Positions 18,593 to 26,767 are shown, counted from the first letter of the stretch. The stretch: 40,236 nucleotides of DNA from Gemmatimonadota bacterium (GCA_022822425.1 JAJEBS010000333.1:1-40236), one strand, 5' to 3'. Made by a program: numbers and translations. The notes: generated from the sequence alone by a model not told the origin.

Positions 18593-19489
18593 ATGCACGG
18601 CTTGCGCCGGACATCGCCCACGTCGCTGTTTGGCACTCTTCTCCTCTCCGCTGCCACCCTGGTGGCCACGGTGTTCCTCCCCACCCCGGCCCACGCCCAG
18701 ACACCCCCCGATATCCCTGCTCCGAGCGACACCATCTACGAAGTTCGGCTCGGGGACGGCTCCGTGATCTTTGCGCGCGTCGTGGAGCTCGACGAGGAGC
18801 GGGTGGTGTTCGAGACCGTGGGCGGTGCCCGCCTCGATGTTGAACGGACCGGGATCGAGGGTGTCCGTCCGGCGCGTGGCCAGGCCGTCGAAGGCGAGTT
18901 CTGGACCGAGGATCCCGGCGGCACCCGGCTGTTCTTCACCTCCACCGGGCGCTCGCTCAAGCGCGGGGAGTCGTACATCGGCACCTACGTGGTCGTCCTT
19001 CCGTTCGCTGCGGTGGGGATCACCGACCGTTTCACGATCGTTGGCGGGGCGCCCATTCTCTTCGGGGAGCTCGAGCCGTTCTACCTCGGTCCGAAGCTGC
19101 AGATTCTCCGGCAGCCGGAGGTGCAGGCGTCGATCGGAACGCTCGCATTCTTTTTCGATGACGAGGTCGTCGGGGTGGCATACGGGGTGGGTACGTTCGG
19201 TGATGCGGACAGGGCCCTGTCCGCGGGGATCGGCTATTTCTATTCGGGAGACGAGGTCCTGAACGAGCCGGCGTTCATGCTGGGCGGCGAAACCCGGGTC
19301 AGCCGGCGGATCAAGCTCATCACCGAGAACTATGTCCTTCCCGACGCCGTCGGCGTGGTGCTGTCCGGCGGCGTTCGCATCATCGGGGACCGCTTCAACA
19401 CCGAGGTCGGAGCCCTGGGCGCCATCGCCGATGGCGACGGCGGGTGCTGCGTGCCGCTCATCAACTTCTCGTACTCGTTCGGGAGATAG
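18593..19489 (+). CDS. Secreted/outer-membrane protein of unknown function
   Basis: A protein of 298 aa that I do not recognise. A signal peptide ends at AHAQ (about residue 36). A small beta-rich N-terminal module (YEVRLGDGSVIFARVVELDEERVVFETVGG) is followed by a stretch of likely membrane beta strands. The C-terminus FSYSFGR is aromatic at the antepenultimate position, consistent with a small barrel. ATG 18593 has AAGGAG upstream. It lies between the CoxD-like and CoxE-like genes, with the same strand and short gaps, so it is likely in the same transcript. Its stop codon sits inside the 21-bp repeat array. Confidence 0.75.
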   Translation: MHGLRRTSPTSLFGTLLLSAATLVATVFLPTPAHAQTPPDIPAPSDTIYEVRLGDGSVIFARVVELDEERVVFETVGGARLDVERTGIEGVRPARGQAVEGEFWTEDPGGTRLFFTSTGRSLKRGESYIGTYVVVLPFAAVGITDRFTIVGGAPILFGELEPFYLGPKLQILRQPEVQASIGTLAFFFDDEVVGVAYGVGTFGDADRALSAGIGYFYSGDEVLNEPAFMLGGETRVSRRIKLITENYVLPDAVGVVLSGGVRIIGDRFNTEVGALGAIADGDGGCCVPLINFSYSFGR

Positions 19490-19583
19490 ACTGCTGGACT
19501 CGGGAGATGGTCTGCCGCACTCGGGAGATGGCTTTCGGCGTTCGGGGAACGGCGTGCCGCGTTCCGCAGATGGCTTGCGGGGC
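19479..19583 (+). repeat. Five-unit 21-bp (heptad-codon) tandem repeat across a gene junction
   Basis: Five consecutive 21-bp units start at 19479, 19500, 19521, 19542 and 19563. They begin TCGGGAGAT, TCGGGAGAT, TCGGGAGAT, TCGGGGAAC and TCCGCAGAT. The frame of the downstream gene reads them as SGDRLLD, SGDGLPH, SGDGFRR, SGNGVPR and SADGLRG. Unit 1 contains the TAG stop of the upstream gene, and units 4-5 hold the likely GTG start of the next gene. Confidence 0.8.
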
Positions 19584-21122
19584 TTCCTCTTCCTGCTCCT
19601 GTGCGCGATGGCCTGCGAAACCCCTGCGCCGGGCGCCGCTCCTGTAGCCTTCGATCGGGTGCAGCCTGAGCTGTTCGAGACGCCCGGAGCCCAGACCAAC
19701 TCCTGGGTCGACTTCGACGGGGACGGCGACCTCGATCTGTTCGTGGGGATGCGGTACACGCCCAACCGCCTCTACCGGAACGACGGTGGGCACTTCGTGG
19801 ACGTGGCGGCGGAGGTCGGTCTCGCGGACCTTGAGGATACGCGGGCGGGCGCGTGGGGTGACTATGATGGGGACGGGGATCCGGACCTCTATGTGGGATA
19901 TCCGGCCACGGCAGGCGTGCCCAATCGGCTCTATCGCAACGACGCCGGGAGCTTTGTAGACGTTGCGTCCGGCCTGGGCGTGGACCTGGTGGGCACCACC
20001 CGCCAGCCCAGTTGGATCGACTACGACGGGGACGGTGACCTCGACTTGTTCGTAGCGCTGCGCGACCAGCCCAACCGGATGTTCCGGAACGACGGGGCTC
20101 CGGGCGAGAACCGGGCTTCGCGGGACAGCGGCAGCGACTTGGCCGCCGGAGACGCTTCCGCGTGGACCTTCACCGACGTGACCGCGGAGTCGGGGCTGGG
20201 TGACCCCCGCCGCACCGTCGGCGTCGCATGGTTCGACTACGACCGGGACGGCGATCTGGACGTTCACGTGTCCAATCAGAACGGCGACGAGGACGCCTTC
20301 TACCGCAACGAGGGCGACGGCACCTTCGTGGACGTCGCCCCGGCGCTCGGCATGAACCACCCCGACAGGGGGGTGGAATACGGCAGCGTGGCTGCGGCGG
20401 TGACCGACCACGACAACGACGGCGACCTGGACCTGTTCGTCGCCACCTACGGGCCGGACATCCTGTGGAGCAACAACGGCGACGGCACGTTCACGGACGT
20501 CACCAATCCGGCTACGCTGGGGGTCGATTACCACTCCACCTCTGCCGTCTGGGGGGACGTGGACCACAACGGCCTGCCCGACCTGGTGGTGACGTCCTAC
20601 CTGTCCGGCATCGCCGCGGTCGAGGACCACCTTTTCATGAACGCCGGAGGCGAGCGCTTCCACAACGCGCTCCCGGCGAACCTCCTCGAGCACGGCCCGA
20701 GCCACGGCGTGGCGTGGGCGGACTTCGACCGCGACGGCGACCTGGACCTGTCGATCGCCAACAACGACGAGGCCGGCGGCACCCACCACCTCTACCGTAA
20801 CCTGCTCGACCCCGGGGCAGCCGCACGCTCACTGCAGGTCGCGGCCGTCGACGCCACGGGACGGTCGGTGGTGCCCGGCGCGGAAATCCGGCTCGTCGAC
20901 CACGACACCGGGGCGTTGCTGGGCACCCGCCTGATCGACACCGGCGGCGGTTACTGCTCCCAGGGCACCGCGCCGGCCCATTTCGGCCTTCCGCCGGGCG
21001 TCGGGCGCGTTGACGTCCGCGTGACCTTCATCGCCGGGGGAGAGCGGTCGACCGTGGTGCGGGAGGGGGTCGTTCCCGCGGACTACGACGGTCGCTGGCT
21101 CACGGTGCCCCGGGGGGGTTGA
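19554..21122 (+). CDS. CRTAC1-family FG-GAP/VCBS repeat lipoprotein with ASPIC/UnbV-like C-terminus
   Basis: About 522 aa. A lipoprotein-like signal (LRGFLFLLLCAMAC) precedes seven Ca2+-binding-type repeat motifs: DFDGDGDLDLFV, DYDGDGDPDLYV, DYDGDGDLDLFV, DYDRDGDLDVHV, DHDNDGDLDLFV, DVDHNGLPDLVV and DFDRDGDLDLSI. They form an integrin-alpha-like propeller. The last ~100 residues (GAEIRLVDHDTG...GGGYCSQGTAPAHFGLP) match the ASPIC/UnbV domain. The start is uncertain: the frame is open upstream through the heptad repeats, and GTG 19554 (GGGGAA upstream) is chosen because it lies just before the signal. The function is likely extracellular adhesion or scaffolding; it is unexpected inside a cox-like operon. 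Confidence 0.88.
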   Translation: MPRSADGLRGFLFLLLCAMACETPAPGAAPVAFDRVQPELFETPGAQTNSWVDFDGDGDLDLFVGMRYTPNRLYRNDGGHFVDVAAEVGLADLEDTRAGAWGDYDGDGDPDLYVGYPATAGVPNRLYRNDAGSFVDVASGLGVDLVGTTRQPSWIDYDGDGDLDLFVALRDQPNRMFRNDGAPGENRASRDSGSDLAAGDASAWTFTDVTAESGLGDPRRTVGVAWFDYDRDGDLDVHVSNQNGDEDAFYRNEGDGTFVDVAPALGMNHPDRGVEYGSVAAAVTDHDNDGDLDLFVATYGPDILWSNNGDGTFTDVTNPATLGVDYHSTSAVWGDVDHNGLPDLVVTSYLSGIAAVEDHLFMNAGGERFHNALPANLLEHGPSHGVAWADFDRDGDLDLSIANNDEAGGTHHLYRNLLDPGAAARSLQVAAVDATGRSVVPGAEIRLVDHDTGALLGTRLIDTGGGYCSQGTAPAHFGLPPGVGRVDVRVTFIAGGERSTVVREGVVPADYDGRWLTVPRGG

Positions 21123-21197
21123 ACCGCCACCGGGCATCGGTCGAACGGTCGCGCGAGCCGGTCGGCCCCTCCTGCGGCGCCGTGCGGTATGGGCACT

Positions 21198-21213
21198 CCA
21201 GCCTCCTGGCTGG
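21198..21213. terminator. Weak hairpin upstream of the 21268 gene
   Basis: CCAGCC-TCCT-GGCTGG forms a perfect 6-bp stem with a 4-nt loop, followed by GTAAAATG with no T-run on the plus strand. It could be an incomplete terminator or a leader structure. A TGTCGCA direct repeat (about 21219 and 21240) flanks an AT-rich segment that may hold a promoter for the next gene. Confidence 0.25.
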
Positions 21214-21267
21214 GTAAAATGTCGCAGATTTCATTCATTCTGTCGCAAGGCGCAGTGGGAGGTTGCC

Positions 21268-22248
21268 ATGCACCGGGTGAACCATCTCTCGACAGGCAGG
21301 AGGGTGGCGCGCACCGCGATCCCACTCTTCCTTGCCGTCAGCCTGTTCCTTCTTCGAGCGCCGTCCGCCGCCGCGCAGCAGAACGACGGCTTCTACCTCT
21401 CCACCAACTTCGGGCTCACATCGGCGTTCGGGGCCGACGTGACGGTCTTCGGGGCCAATCATCCCACCCGCTGCGACCGGCTGCTCTACGCCAACCCCGC
21501 AAGCGCCCCTTCCGATGCCGAGTGCACGGCTCCGCTCACCAGCTCGCGACAGGGGGAGTACCCGTTCGATCGCAACCCGGGGCGCGCGCAGGCGCTCGCA
21601 CTGGGATACGCGACCGGAAGCCTCCGCTTCGAAGGCGAGTTTCTGCTCCGCCAGCAGGTCGGCGAAGTGGCGCTCTTCTCGGTCGGGGCGGATCGGTCCC
21701 TGATCGGCAAGGACACCGAATGGAGCGCGCTCGCCGAGCCCAACGCCGACATCTACAACTTCCGCTCCACCCAGCTCTTCGCCAACGCCTACTACGCCTT
21801 CGGGCGGGGTTCGTCGTGGGCGCCCTATCTGGGCGCGGGCGCCGGGCTCGCCAGACTGGACTTCGGGTTCTACGTGGCCTTCCACCGGAAGTCGCTGGAA
21901 GAAGGATACCTGGAGGTCTTCGGGGGCTCGAAGTCCAACCCCGACGCCGCGCCGGAATGGCAGCGGGCCGCGGCCGGATCCCTCAGCATGACCGATGAAT
22001 CGGTAGGGGAGTGGGCGTTCGGCTATCAGTTGCTCGCGGGTGTGGACCGGGCTCTCGGGGATCGCGCGACGGCTGGACTCAAGGCCCGCTGGACATCGGT
22101 TGCGACCGTGTCCGCGTCGCTGCCGTGGACGATGGTCCGGAGCCACAGGCCAGTGCACGCCGACGGCCAGACGCCGTTCTTCTGGGACTATGATTTCGCT
22201 GGATTGGGGTACCTCGGGGTCTCGCTTGAGATGAGGTACATCCTCTAG
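21268..22248 (+). CDS. Outer-membrane beta-barrel protein of unknown function
   Basis: A protein of 326 aa with a signal peptide (RRVARTAIPLFLAVSLFLLRAPSAAAQ). The mature part opens GFYLSTNFGLTSAFGADV and has the alternating strands of an OmpA/P44-like barrel: STQLFANAYYAFGRGSSWAPYLGAGAG, GEWAFGYQLLAGVDRALGDRATAGLKARW and a final GVSLEMRYIL. Two cysteines (RCDR...AECTA) lie in a long extracellular loop. GGGAGG precedes ATG 21268. Its stop is 12 bp before the CoxE-like start, so the two are co-transcribed. Confidence 0.8.
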   Translation: MHRVNHLSTGRRVARTAIPLFLAVSLFLLRAPSAAAQQNDGFYLSTNFGLTSAFGADVTVFGANHPTRCDRLLYANPASAPSDAECTAPLTSSRQGEYPFDRNPGRAQALALGYATGSLRFEGEFLLRQQVGEVALFSVGADRSLIGKDTEWSALAEPNADIYNFRSTQLFANAYYAFGRGSSWAPYLGAGAGLARLDFGFYVAFHRKSLEEGYLEVFGGSKSNPDAAPEWQRAAAGSLSMTDESVGEWAFGYQLLAGVDRALGDRATAGLKARWTSVATVSASLPWTMVRSHRPVHADGQTPFFWDYDFAGLGYLGVSLEMRYIL

Positions 22249-22259
22249 ATTCGGCCGAC

Positions 22260-23456
22260 ATGGCCCCTCAACCCATCAGCCCGCCCGGCAAGCTCGCCGA
22301 CAACGTGGCCCATTTCGTGCGCATGCTGCGCGCGGCCGGCCTGCCGGTAGGTCCGGGTCACACGCTCTCCGCAACGCGTGCACTGGGAGCCATCGACACC
22401 ACCGAGCGGAGCCAGTTCTACTGGGCGCTGCACGGGATCCTGGTGTCGGCCCCTGAGCAGCGCGCCATCTTCGACAGCGCCTTTCGCCTCTTCTGGCGGG
22501 ATCCGCTGGGGCGGGACGAGGCCCTGCAGGCGCTGCTTTCCACGTCACGCATCGACGAGGGCGAGCCGGGCAAGCGGGCTCCGGCCCGACTCTCGCCGGG
22601 AACGGCCCCGGGGTACACCGGGACCACTCGGATGGGGGAGGGCGAGGAGATCACGATGCGCATGGCTTTCTCGCCCTCGGAGGTGCTGCGCACCAAGGAC
22701 TTCGAGCAGATGAGCGCGGAGGAGGTCCGACAGGCCAGGGAGGTGCTGCGCCACCTGAAGCTGGACCTGCGGCCGATCCTGTCGCGCCGTTTCCGCCCCG
22801 ATCCCCACGGCGCGGCCATCGACGCGCGCCGCACTTTGCGGGCGAGCCTGCGCACCGGAGGGTATCCCGTCTCCCTGAGGCGCCGGTCACACGCCACGCG
22901 CCGCCCAACCCTGGTGGCCATCTGCGACATATCGGGGTCGATGGAAACCTATTCGCGCATCCTGCTGCACTTCTTCCACACCCTGACCAACGCGAGCGAA
23001 CGCATCCACACCTTCCTCTTCGGCACACGGTTGACCAACGTCACCCGGTTGCTGCGCGACCAGGATGTGGACCGGGCGATGGAACGCGTGGGGCAGACGG
23101 TGCTCGACTGGTACGGCGGCACGCGCATCGGCGCTGCGCTGCGGGCCTTCAACCTGCACTGGTCGCGGCGCCTGCTGGCGGAGGGGGCAGTGGTGCTGCT
23201 GGTGACCGACGGGCTCGACCGGGAAGGCGCCAGCGGGATCGCCTTCGAGGCGCGGAGGCTGCGCAAGTCGTGTCGGCGGCTGATCTGGCTGAACCCGCTG
23301 CTGCGCTACGAGAAGTTCGCGCCCCGGGCCGCGGGCATCCGGGCGCTGCTGCCGGAGGTGGACGAGCACCGGCCGGTGCATGATCTCGCGAGCGTGGAGG
23401 CGCTGGCGAGGGCATTGGGGCGGACGGGGCCGGGCATCCGGGCGCGGGCATCCTGA
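22260..23456 (+). CDS. coxE: VWA-domain protein, CoxE-like
   Basis: A protein of 398 aa with no signal peptide, so cytoplasmic. The N-terminal region (FVRMLRAAGLPVGPGHTLSATRAL) and the C-terminal von Willebrand A domain match CoxE. The MIDAS motif DISGSM is at 223-228, with TRIGAALRAF and VTDGLDREG as the other metal-site loops. CoxE partners the CoxD ATPase in maturing CO dehydrogenase. Here it is separated from coxD by three envelope genes (about 3.7 kb), although all run in the same direction with small gaps. No clear ribosome site is seen before ATG 22260, which may rely on coupling. Confidence 0.9.
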   Translation: MAPQPISPPGKLADNVAHFVRMLRAAGLPVGPGHTLSATRALGAIDTTERSQFYWALHGILVSAPEQRAIFDSAFRLFWRDPLGRDEALQALLSTSRIDEGEPGKRAPARLSPGTAPGYTGTTRMGEGEEITMRMAFSPSEVLRTKDFEQMSAEEVRQAREVLRHLKLDLRPILSRRFRPDPHGAAIDARRTLRASLRTGGYPVSLRRRSHATRRPTLVAICDISGSMETYSRILLHFFHTLTNASERIHTFLFGTRLTNVTRLLRDQDVDRAMERVGQTVLDWYGGTRIGAALRAFNLHWSRRLLAEGAVVLLVTDGLDREGASGIAFEARRLRKSCRRLIWLNPLLRYEKFAPRAAGIRALLPEVDEHRPVHDLASVEALARALGRTGPGIRARAS

Positions 23457-23626
23457 CGACGGGGGCGGCACGCACGTGAAGCCCCGGATCGCCCGAGTGG
23501 TCGGTATGCTCGGCCTCGCCGGTCTCCTGGCTGCCCCGGCGGGCCTTGCCTCCGATCTCGGCTTCCTCTTCATTGCCGACGACCAACTCAACCTCCCCAG
23601 GAAGAGTCATCTCCAACCAGAGACCG

Positions 23627-24874
23627 ATGGACCGATACGTGAACCTTCCAACCACGCACCTGCGGTCATGGGTCCCGGGAAGCATCGCTATCGCCTCTCT
23701 GTTCGTGGGACTCGCCGCGGGATGCGGCCCGGAAGATGTGGGCCCCGCGCCCATCGTCCAGGACAGCGCCGGCGTGGAGTTCGTGCGCCATGGGCCGCTG
23801 GCCGACTACAACCGGCCGGTCTATCCGGCGGAGTACCTCCTGACCATCGGGGACATGGAGGGTCCTCCCGAGATGCTCTTCGCGGAGGTGGCCGGGGTCG
23901 AGTTGCTGGACGACGGGACGGTCGCCGTCCTCGATCGGGCGGCGGCCGATGTGCGCGTGTACTCGCCGGACGGCTCCTTCATCCGCCGCATCAGCCGCAG
24001 GGGCTCCGGACCGGGCGAGATCAGCGGCGACCTTACGGTGGCGATGGTCGGTATCGGCGACGGGCGCCTGCTGCTGCCCGACGCCATCAACCAGACCGTG
24101 AGCATCTTCGGCCGGGACGGCGGCCTCCTTGAATCGCACCCGTGGGACATCATGCAGGCGTACATGCCCGAGTGGCGGGCGGCGAGCGACTCGACGCTGG
24201 CCGTGCACCTCTGGTCGGCAACCGCCCCGTGGCACGTCCTGGCTCACCGGTCGGTCTCAGGGGCGCTGCTCGACACCCTGGCGGTGTACGCCGTGCGCCC
24301 GCGCTACAATCCGGTGGACCGGCGCTTTCCCGTCTGGGCCGACATGCTCGTCTGGTCCACGCGCGAGCCGGACGCGGTCGTCGCCGGCTGGATGTCCGAT
24401 CCATGGGTCACCCTCTTCCGGCGGGGCGTTCCCGTGCGCAGGATCTCATGGGATCGCGACGAGGCGCTGCTGACCGAGGAACAGCAGGAGATCCTGCTCG
24501 GCATCGTCGCCCGGAACATGGATCCCTCCGAAATCCCGCCGGATCTGCGCACCATGGTTCGTCTGCCCGAGCGGCTGCCGGCGGTGGCGGACATCGAAGC
24601 CGGAGAGGAGCTCATCCTCGCCCAGCGCGCCCGGTCGGTGGAGACGCTGGACCAGCGTGTCACCTACGTCAACCGGGGCCCTTCGGGCTTCGGCGGCCCG
24701 TGTTGGGACGTGTTCACCTTCGAGGGTGACTACCTGGGCGTGCTGGACCTGGGTGCCCCCGCCGATGTCTTCGACATCCGTGGCGACACCATCCTGGGGG
24801 TGCGCGAGGACAGCCTCGGGGTTCAGCAGCCCTTCCTGGCCCGGTTGCCGGCGGAGCTGCGGGAGCCGCGCTGA
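23627..24874 (+). CDS. Six-bladed beta-propeller (NHL-like) lipoprotein
   Basis: A protein of 415 aa. A lipoprotein signal (LRSWVPGSIAIASLFVGLAAGC) gives Cys at about residue 32. The mature protein begins with the family pattern VQDSAGVEFVRHG and has propeller elements AVLDRAAADVRVYSPDGSFIRRISRRGSGPGEI and VFTFEGDYLGVLDLG. Proteins of this kind are numerous in Gemmatimonadota and related groups, with no known specific role. ATG 23627 is chosen over an earlier one at 23546 because it directly precedes the signal. Between coxE and this gene (23457-23626) a GTG-led frame encodes a short hydrophobic stretch, but it overlaps this gene and is not supported as coding. Confidence 0.82.
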   Translation: MDRYVNLPTTHLRSWVPGSIAIASLFVGLAAGCGPEDVGPAPIVQDSAGVEFVRHGPLADYNRPVYPAEYLLTIGDMEGPPEMLFAEVAGVELLDDGTVAVLDRAAADVRVYSPDGSFIRRISRRGSGPGEISGDLTVAMVGIGDGRLLLPDAINQTVSIFGRDGGLLESHPWDIMQAYMPEWRAASDSTLAVHLWSATAPWHVLAHRSVSGALLDTLAVYAVRPRYNPVDRRFPVWADMLVWSTREPDAVVAGWMSDPWVTLFRRGVPVRRISWDRDEALLTEEQQEILLGIVARNMDPSEIPPDLRTMVRLPERLPAVADIEAGEELILAQRARSVETLDQRVTYVNRGPSGFGGPCWDVFTFEGDYLGVLDLGAPADVFDIRGDTILGVREDSLGVQQPFLARLPAELREPR

Positions 24875-24955
24875 GGTCGATCCTCATCCGCCTCCGTCAG
24901 CTCATCCAGCCGCCGCAGGTGCCTGGCGCTCCGGACTGCCCCTTCCGCGCGCGGA

Positions 24956-25342
24956 TCAGAGCAGTCGAATCGGTCCCGGATAGCGCCCGATGACCGGATC
25001 GAGCGTAAGCAGCGTCACTCCCTCGATCTGAGCCTGAGCCACCAGCATGCGGTCGAAGGGATCGCTGTTGATCGCGGGGAGCAGGTCCGTCGCCACGGCG
25101 TGGGAGCTGGCCACGGGGAGTTCCGTGTACCCGTTCTCGAGCAGCCCCCGCCTGAGCAGGCGCGGATCGACGCGGTAATCCTGGCGCCCCAGCCCGTTCT
25201 TGATTGCGACCTCCCAGAGGGATGCGGCACTGAACACCAGCTCCGAGTCCGGATCCTCAAGGAGGGTGCGGGCGACGCTGGGAAGCCGCTCGGGCATGCC
25301 CGCCGCATAGAGCAGAAGGTGGGTGTCGAGGAGAAACTTCAT
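24956..25342 (-). CDS. vapC: VapC-type PIN-domain toxin
   Basis: A protein of 128 aa. The acidic PIN residues are all present: Asp6 (LLDTH), Glu44 (SLWEVAIK), Asp97 (DPFDRML) and Asp115 (LTLD), with the family pattern H..A..LP...SDPFDRMLVAQAQ. It is predicted to be a Mg2+-dependent RNase inhibited by the upstream antitoxin. Its ATG overlaps the antitoxin stop by four bases (ATGA). It converges on the propeller lipoprotein gene across an 81-bp gap with no evident terminator. Confidence 0.92.
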   Translation of the reverse strand: MKFLLDTHLLLYAAGMPERLPSVARTLLEDPDSELVFSAASLWEVAIKNGLGRQDYRVDPRLLRRGLLENGYTELPVASSHAVATDLLPAINSDPFDRMLVAQAQIEGVTLLTLDPVIGRYPGPIRLL

Positions 25343-25584
25343 GATGCGCCCTCGAACGATGCCTCGGTCTTCCTCCTGCCCATGCGGTCGAAGTCGGGCG
25401 GAAGGGTGATGTGTCCGGCGAGGAAGCCGAGGCGGCCGTCGCTTCCGCCCTCGTCGTCCTCCACGGCCGTCACCCTCACCAGAGGCTTGCCTGCGCGGGC
25501 GATGATGAACGGGTCTCCGTCAACCGCCTCCCGAACCAGGCGTGAGAGGTGCGTCTTGGCTTCATGCATGTTGTAGCTGCGCAT
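25339..25584 (-). CDS. Phd/YefM-family antitoxin
   Basis: A protein of 81 aa. The N-terminal Phd/YefM fold (NMHEAKTHLSRLVREAVDGDPFIIARAGKPLVRVTAVED) is clear, and the C-terminal 30 residues would bind the toxin. The Phd-VapC pairing is a usual combination. ATG 25584 is the first start; an internal ATG six codons in (MHEAKTH) is the more conserved family start and cannot be excluded. A palindrome 25 bp upstream (25610-25630) is a candidate operator. Confidence 0.9.
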   Translation of the reverse strand: MRSYNMHEAKTHLSRLVREAVDGDPFIIARAGKPLVRVTAVEDDEGGSDGRLGFLAGHITLPPDFDRMGRRKTEASFEGAS

Positions 25585-25609
25585 GACGATGATTCCCGGA
25601 AGAGGATGA

Positions 25610-25630
25610 ACTTAGGTCACTAAACTAAGT
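25610..25630 (-). promoter_or_regulatory. Candidate operator of the phd-vapC pair
   Basis: ACTTAG (25610-25615) and CTAAGT (25625-25630) are perfect inverted repeats with a 9-bp spacer. An inner TTAG-GTCA-CTAA palindrome overlaps them (25612-25623). The AT-rich patch stands out from its surroundings and lies between the xdhC stop and the antitoxin start, where autoregulation by a Phd protein would act. Confidence 0.4.
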
Positions 25631-25639
25631 CTGATTCCC

Positions 25640-26359
25640 CTAACGCGCCAGCGGCGGTGCCCCCGGGTTGCGGATGACGTCGATAATCTGCGCCAGGATG
25701 GAGAAGGCGATTTCCGCGGGCGTGCGGGCGCCGATGGAGAGCCCGACCGGGCTGTGGATGCGCGCAACCGCCTCCGGGGCGAAGCCGGCCTCCAGAAGCC
25801 GCTCCCGTCGCTGCCGGCGAGTGCGGCGTCCTCCCAGCGCGCCGATGTAGAAGGCGTCGCTGCCGAGCGCGGCGGTGAGGGCCGGGTCGTCGATCTTGGG
25901 GTCGTGGGCGAGCACCACCAGGGCGCTGCGCTCGTCCAGTTCGATTCTCTCCAGCGCTTCGTCCGGCCACGCGCACACGATGTCCGCGCCGGGGAAGCGT
26001 TCGCGGGTGGCGAAGCCCTCGCGCGGGTCGATGATGGTGGCCGGCAGGCCGACCTCCGGGGAGGTGCGCGCCAGCACCTGGGCGATGTGCACCGCGCCCA
26101 CCACCAGCAGCTTGCGGGGGACCGTGTACGGGCGGAGCAGGACGGGACCGTCGGCGGTCTCGGCCACCTGGGCCTCCTCGGCGCGCAGGGCGGCGTAGAC
26201 CTGGTCCGCCGAGACACCGGCCATGGTCCGCGGCTCGCGCGCGCCGGCGGGGCCGATCTCCACCAGTTCCTGGGCGCCGTCGCTCAGCCGGGTCGCCAGG
26301 ACGACGCTGCGCCCCGATCGCTGGGCTTCCAGAAGGGTGTCGAGGAGGGCGGATCGCAC
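25640..26359 (-). CDS. xdhC: XdhC family protein, Rossmann (C-terminal) domain as a separate protein
   Basis: A protein of 239 aa. The XdhC Rossmann part is clear: KLLVVGAVHIAQVLA, IDPREGFATRERFPGADIV, VVLAHDPKIDDPAL, YIGALGGRRTRRQRRERL and HSPVGLSIGARTPAEIAFSI. XdhC binds and sulphurates/protects the Mo cofactor before its insertion into xanthine-dehydrogenase-family enzymes. The usual GAGH of the dinucleotide loop is GAVH here (a Gly replaced by Val), so cofactor binding may be altered. It follows the N-terminal half protein after a 3-bp gap. Its natural client in this window is the hydroxylase at 13.8-17.5 kb. Confidence 0.9.
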   Translation of the reverse strand: MRSALLDTLLEAQRSGRSVVLATRLSDGAQELVEIGPAGAREPRTMAGVSADQVYAALRAEEAQVAETADGPVLLRPYTVPRKLLVVGAVHIAQVLARTSPEVGLPATIIDPREGFATRERFPGADIVCAWPDEALERIELDERSALVVLAHDPKIDDPALTAALGSDAFYIGALGGRRTRRQRRERLLEAGFAPEAVARIHSPVGLSIGARTPAEIAFSILAQIIDVIRNPGAPPLAR

Positions 26360-26362
26360 GGA

Positions 26363-26704
26363 TCAGCGCACCGCTTCGACGTAGATCTCCACCTCTCCTC
26401 CGCAGGCGAGCCCGACTTCCCACGCCATCTCGTTGGTGACGCCGAACTTGAGCCGCTGCGGGTCGCCCGATTCCATGACCTCCATGGCCGCGTGGATGAC
26501 CGCGGATTCCACGCACCCGCCGGAGACCGATCCGGTGAAGTCGCCGCCCTCGGCCACCGCCATGTGGCTCCCGGCCCGGCGCGGAGCCGAGCCCCAGGTG
26601 CGCGTCACGGTGGCCAGCGCCACCCGGCGTCCCTCGCCTAGCCAGCCGGCCGCTTGTTCGAGGACCGGATCCGCGCTCGTTTGCCCAGCGTCAGATGGTG
26701 TCAT
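26363..26704 (-). CDS. XdhC/CoxI family N-terminal domain protein
   Basis: A protein of 113 aa. It is the XdhC/CoxI N-terminal domain on its own: RVALATVTRTWGSAPRRAGSHM, then GSVSGGCVESAV with the conserved Cys, and ending GGEVEIYVEAVR. In many bacteria this domain and the Rossmann domain form one protein; here they are two adjacent genes. ATG 26704 begins the domain at the expected place; a longer frame to 26893 would run across the divergent promoter and is rejected. It is transcribed divergently from the Bat operon. Confidence 0.9.
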   Translation of the reverse strand: MTPSDAGQTSADPVLEQAAGWLGEGRRVALATVTRTWGSAPRRAGSHMAVAEGGDFTGSVSGGCVESAVIHAAMEVMESGDPQRLKFGVTNEMAWEVGLACGGEVEIYVEAVR

Positions 26705-26730
26705 GGCCCCAAGTTGCCCCGATTGCCCGC

Positions 26731-26767
26731 GCGCGCGCAACGTTCGTCCGCAGGCGCGCGCAACGTT
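26731..26767. repeat. Direct repeat GCGCGCGCAACGTT in the xdhC/moxR divergent region
   Basis: The 14-bp sequence GCGCGCGCAACGTT occurs at 26731-26744 and 26754-26767, a 23-bp period or about two helical turns. Each copy contains the palindrome AACGTT. The second copy ends 15 bp before the extended -10 element of the Bat operon promoter, so it is placed to bind an activator or repressor. Confidence 0.5.

Noticed and set aside
23476-23626. A GTG-led frame with a hydrophobic stretch (MLGLAGLLAAPAGLASDLG) between coxE and the propeller lipoprotein
   Set aside because: It resembles a signal peptide, but the frame continues into the overlapping lipoprotein gene as Arg-rich shadow sequence; at most a gene remnant.
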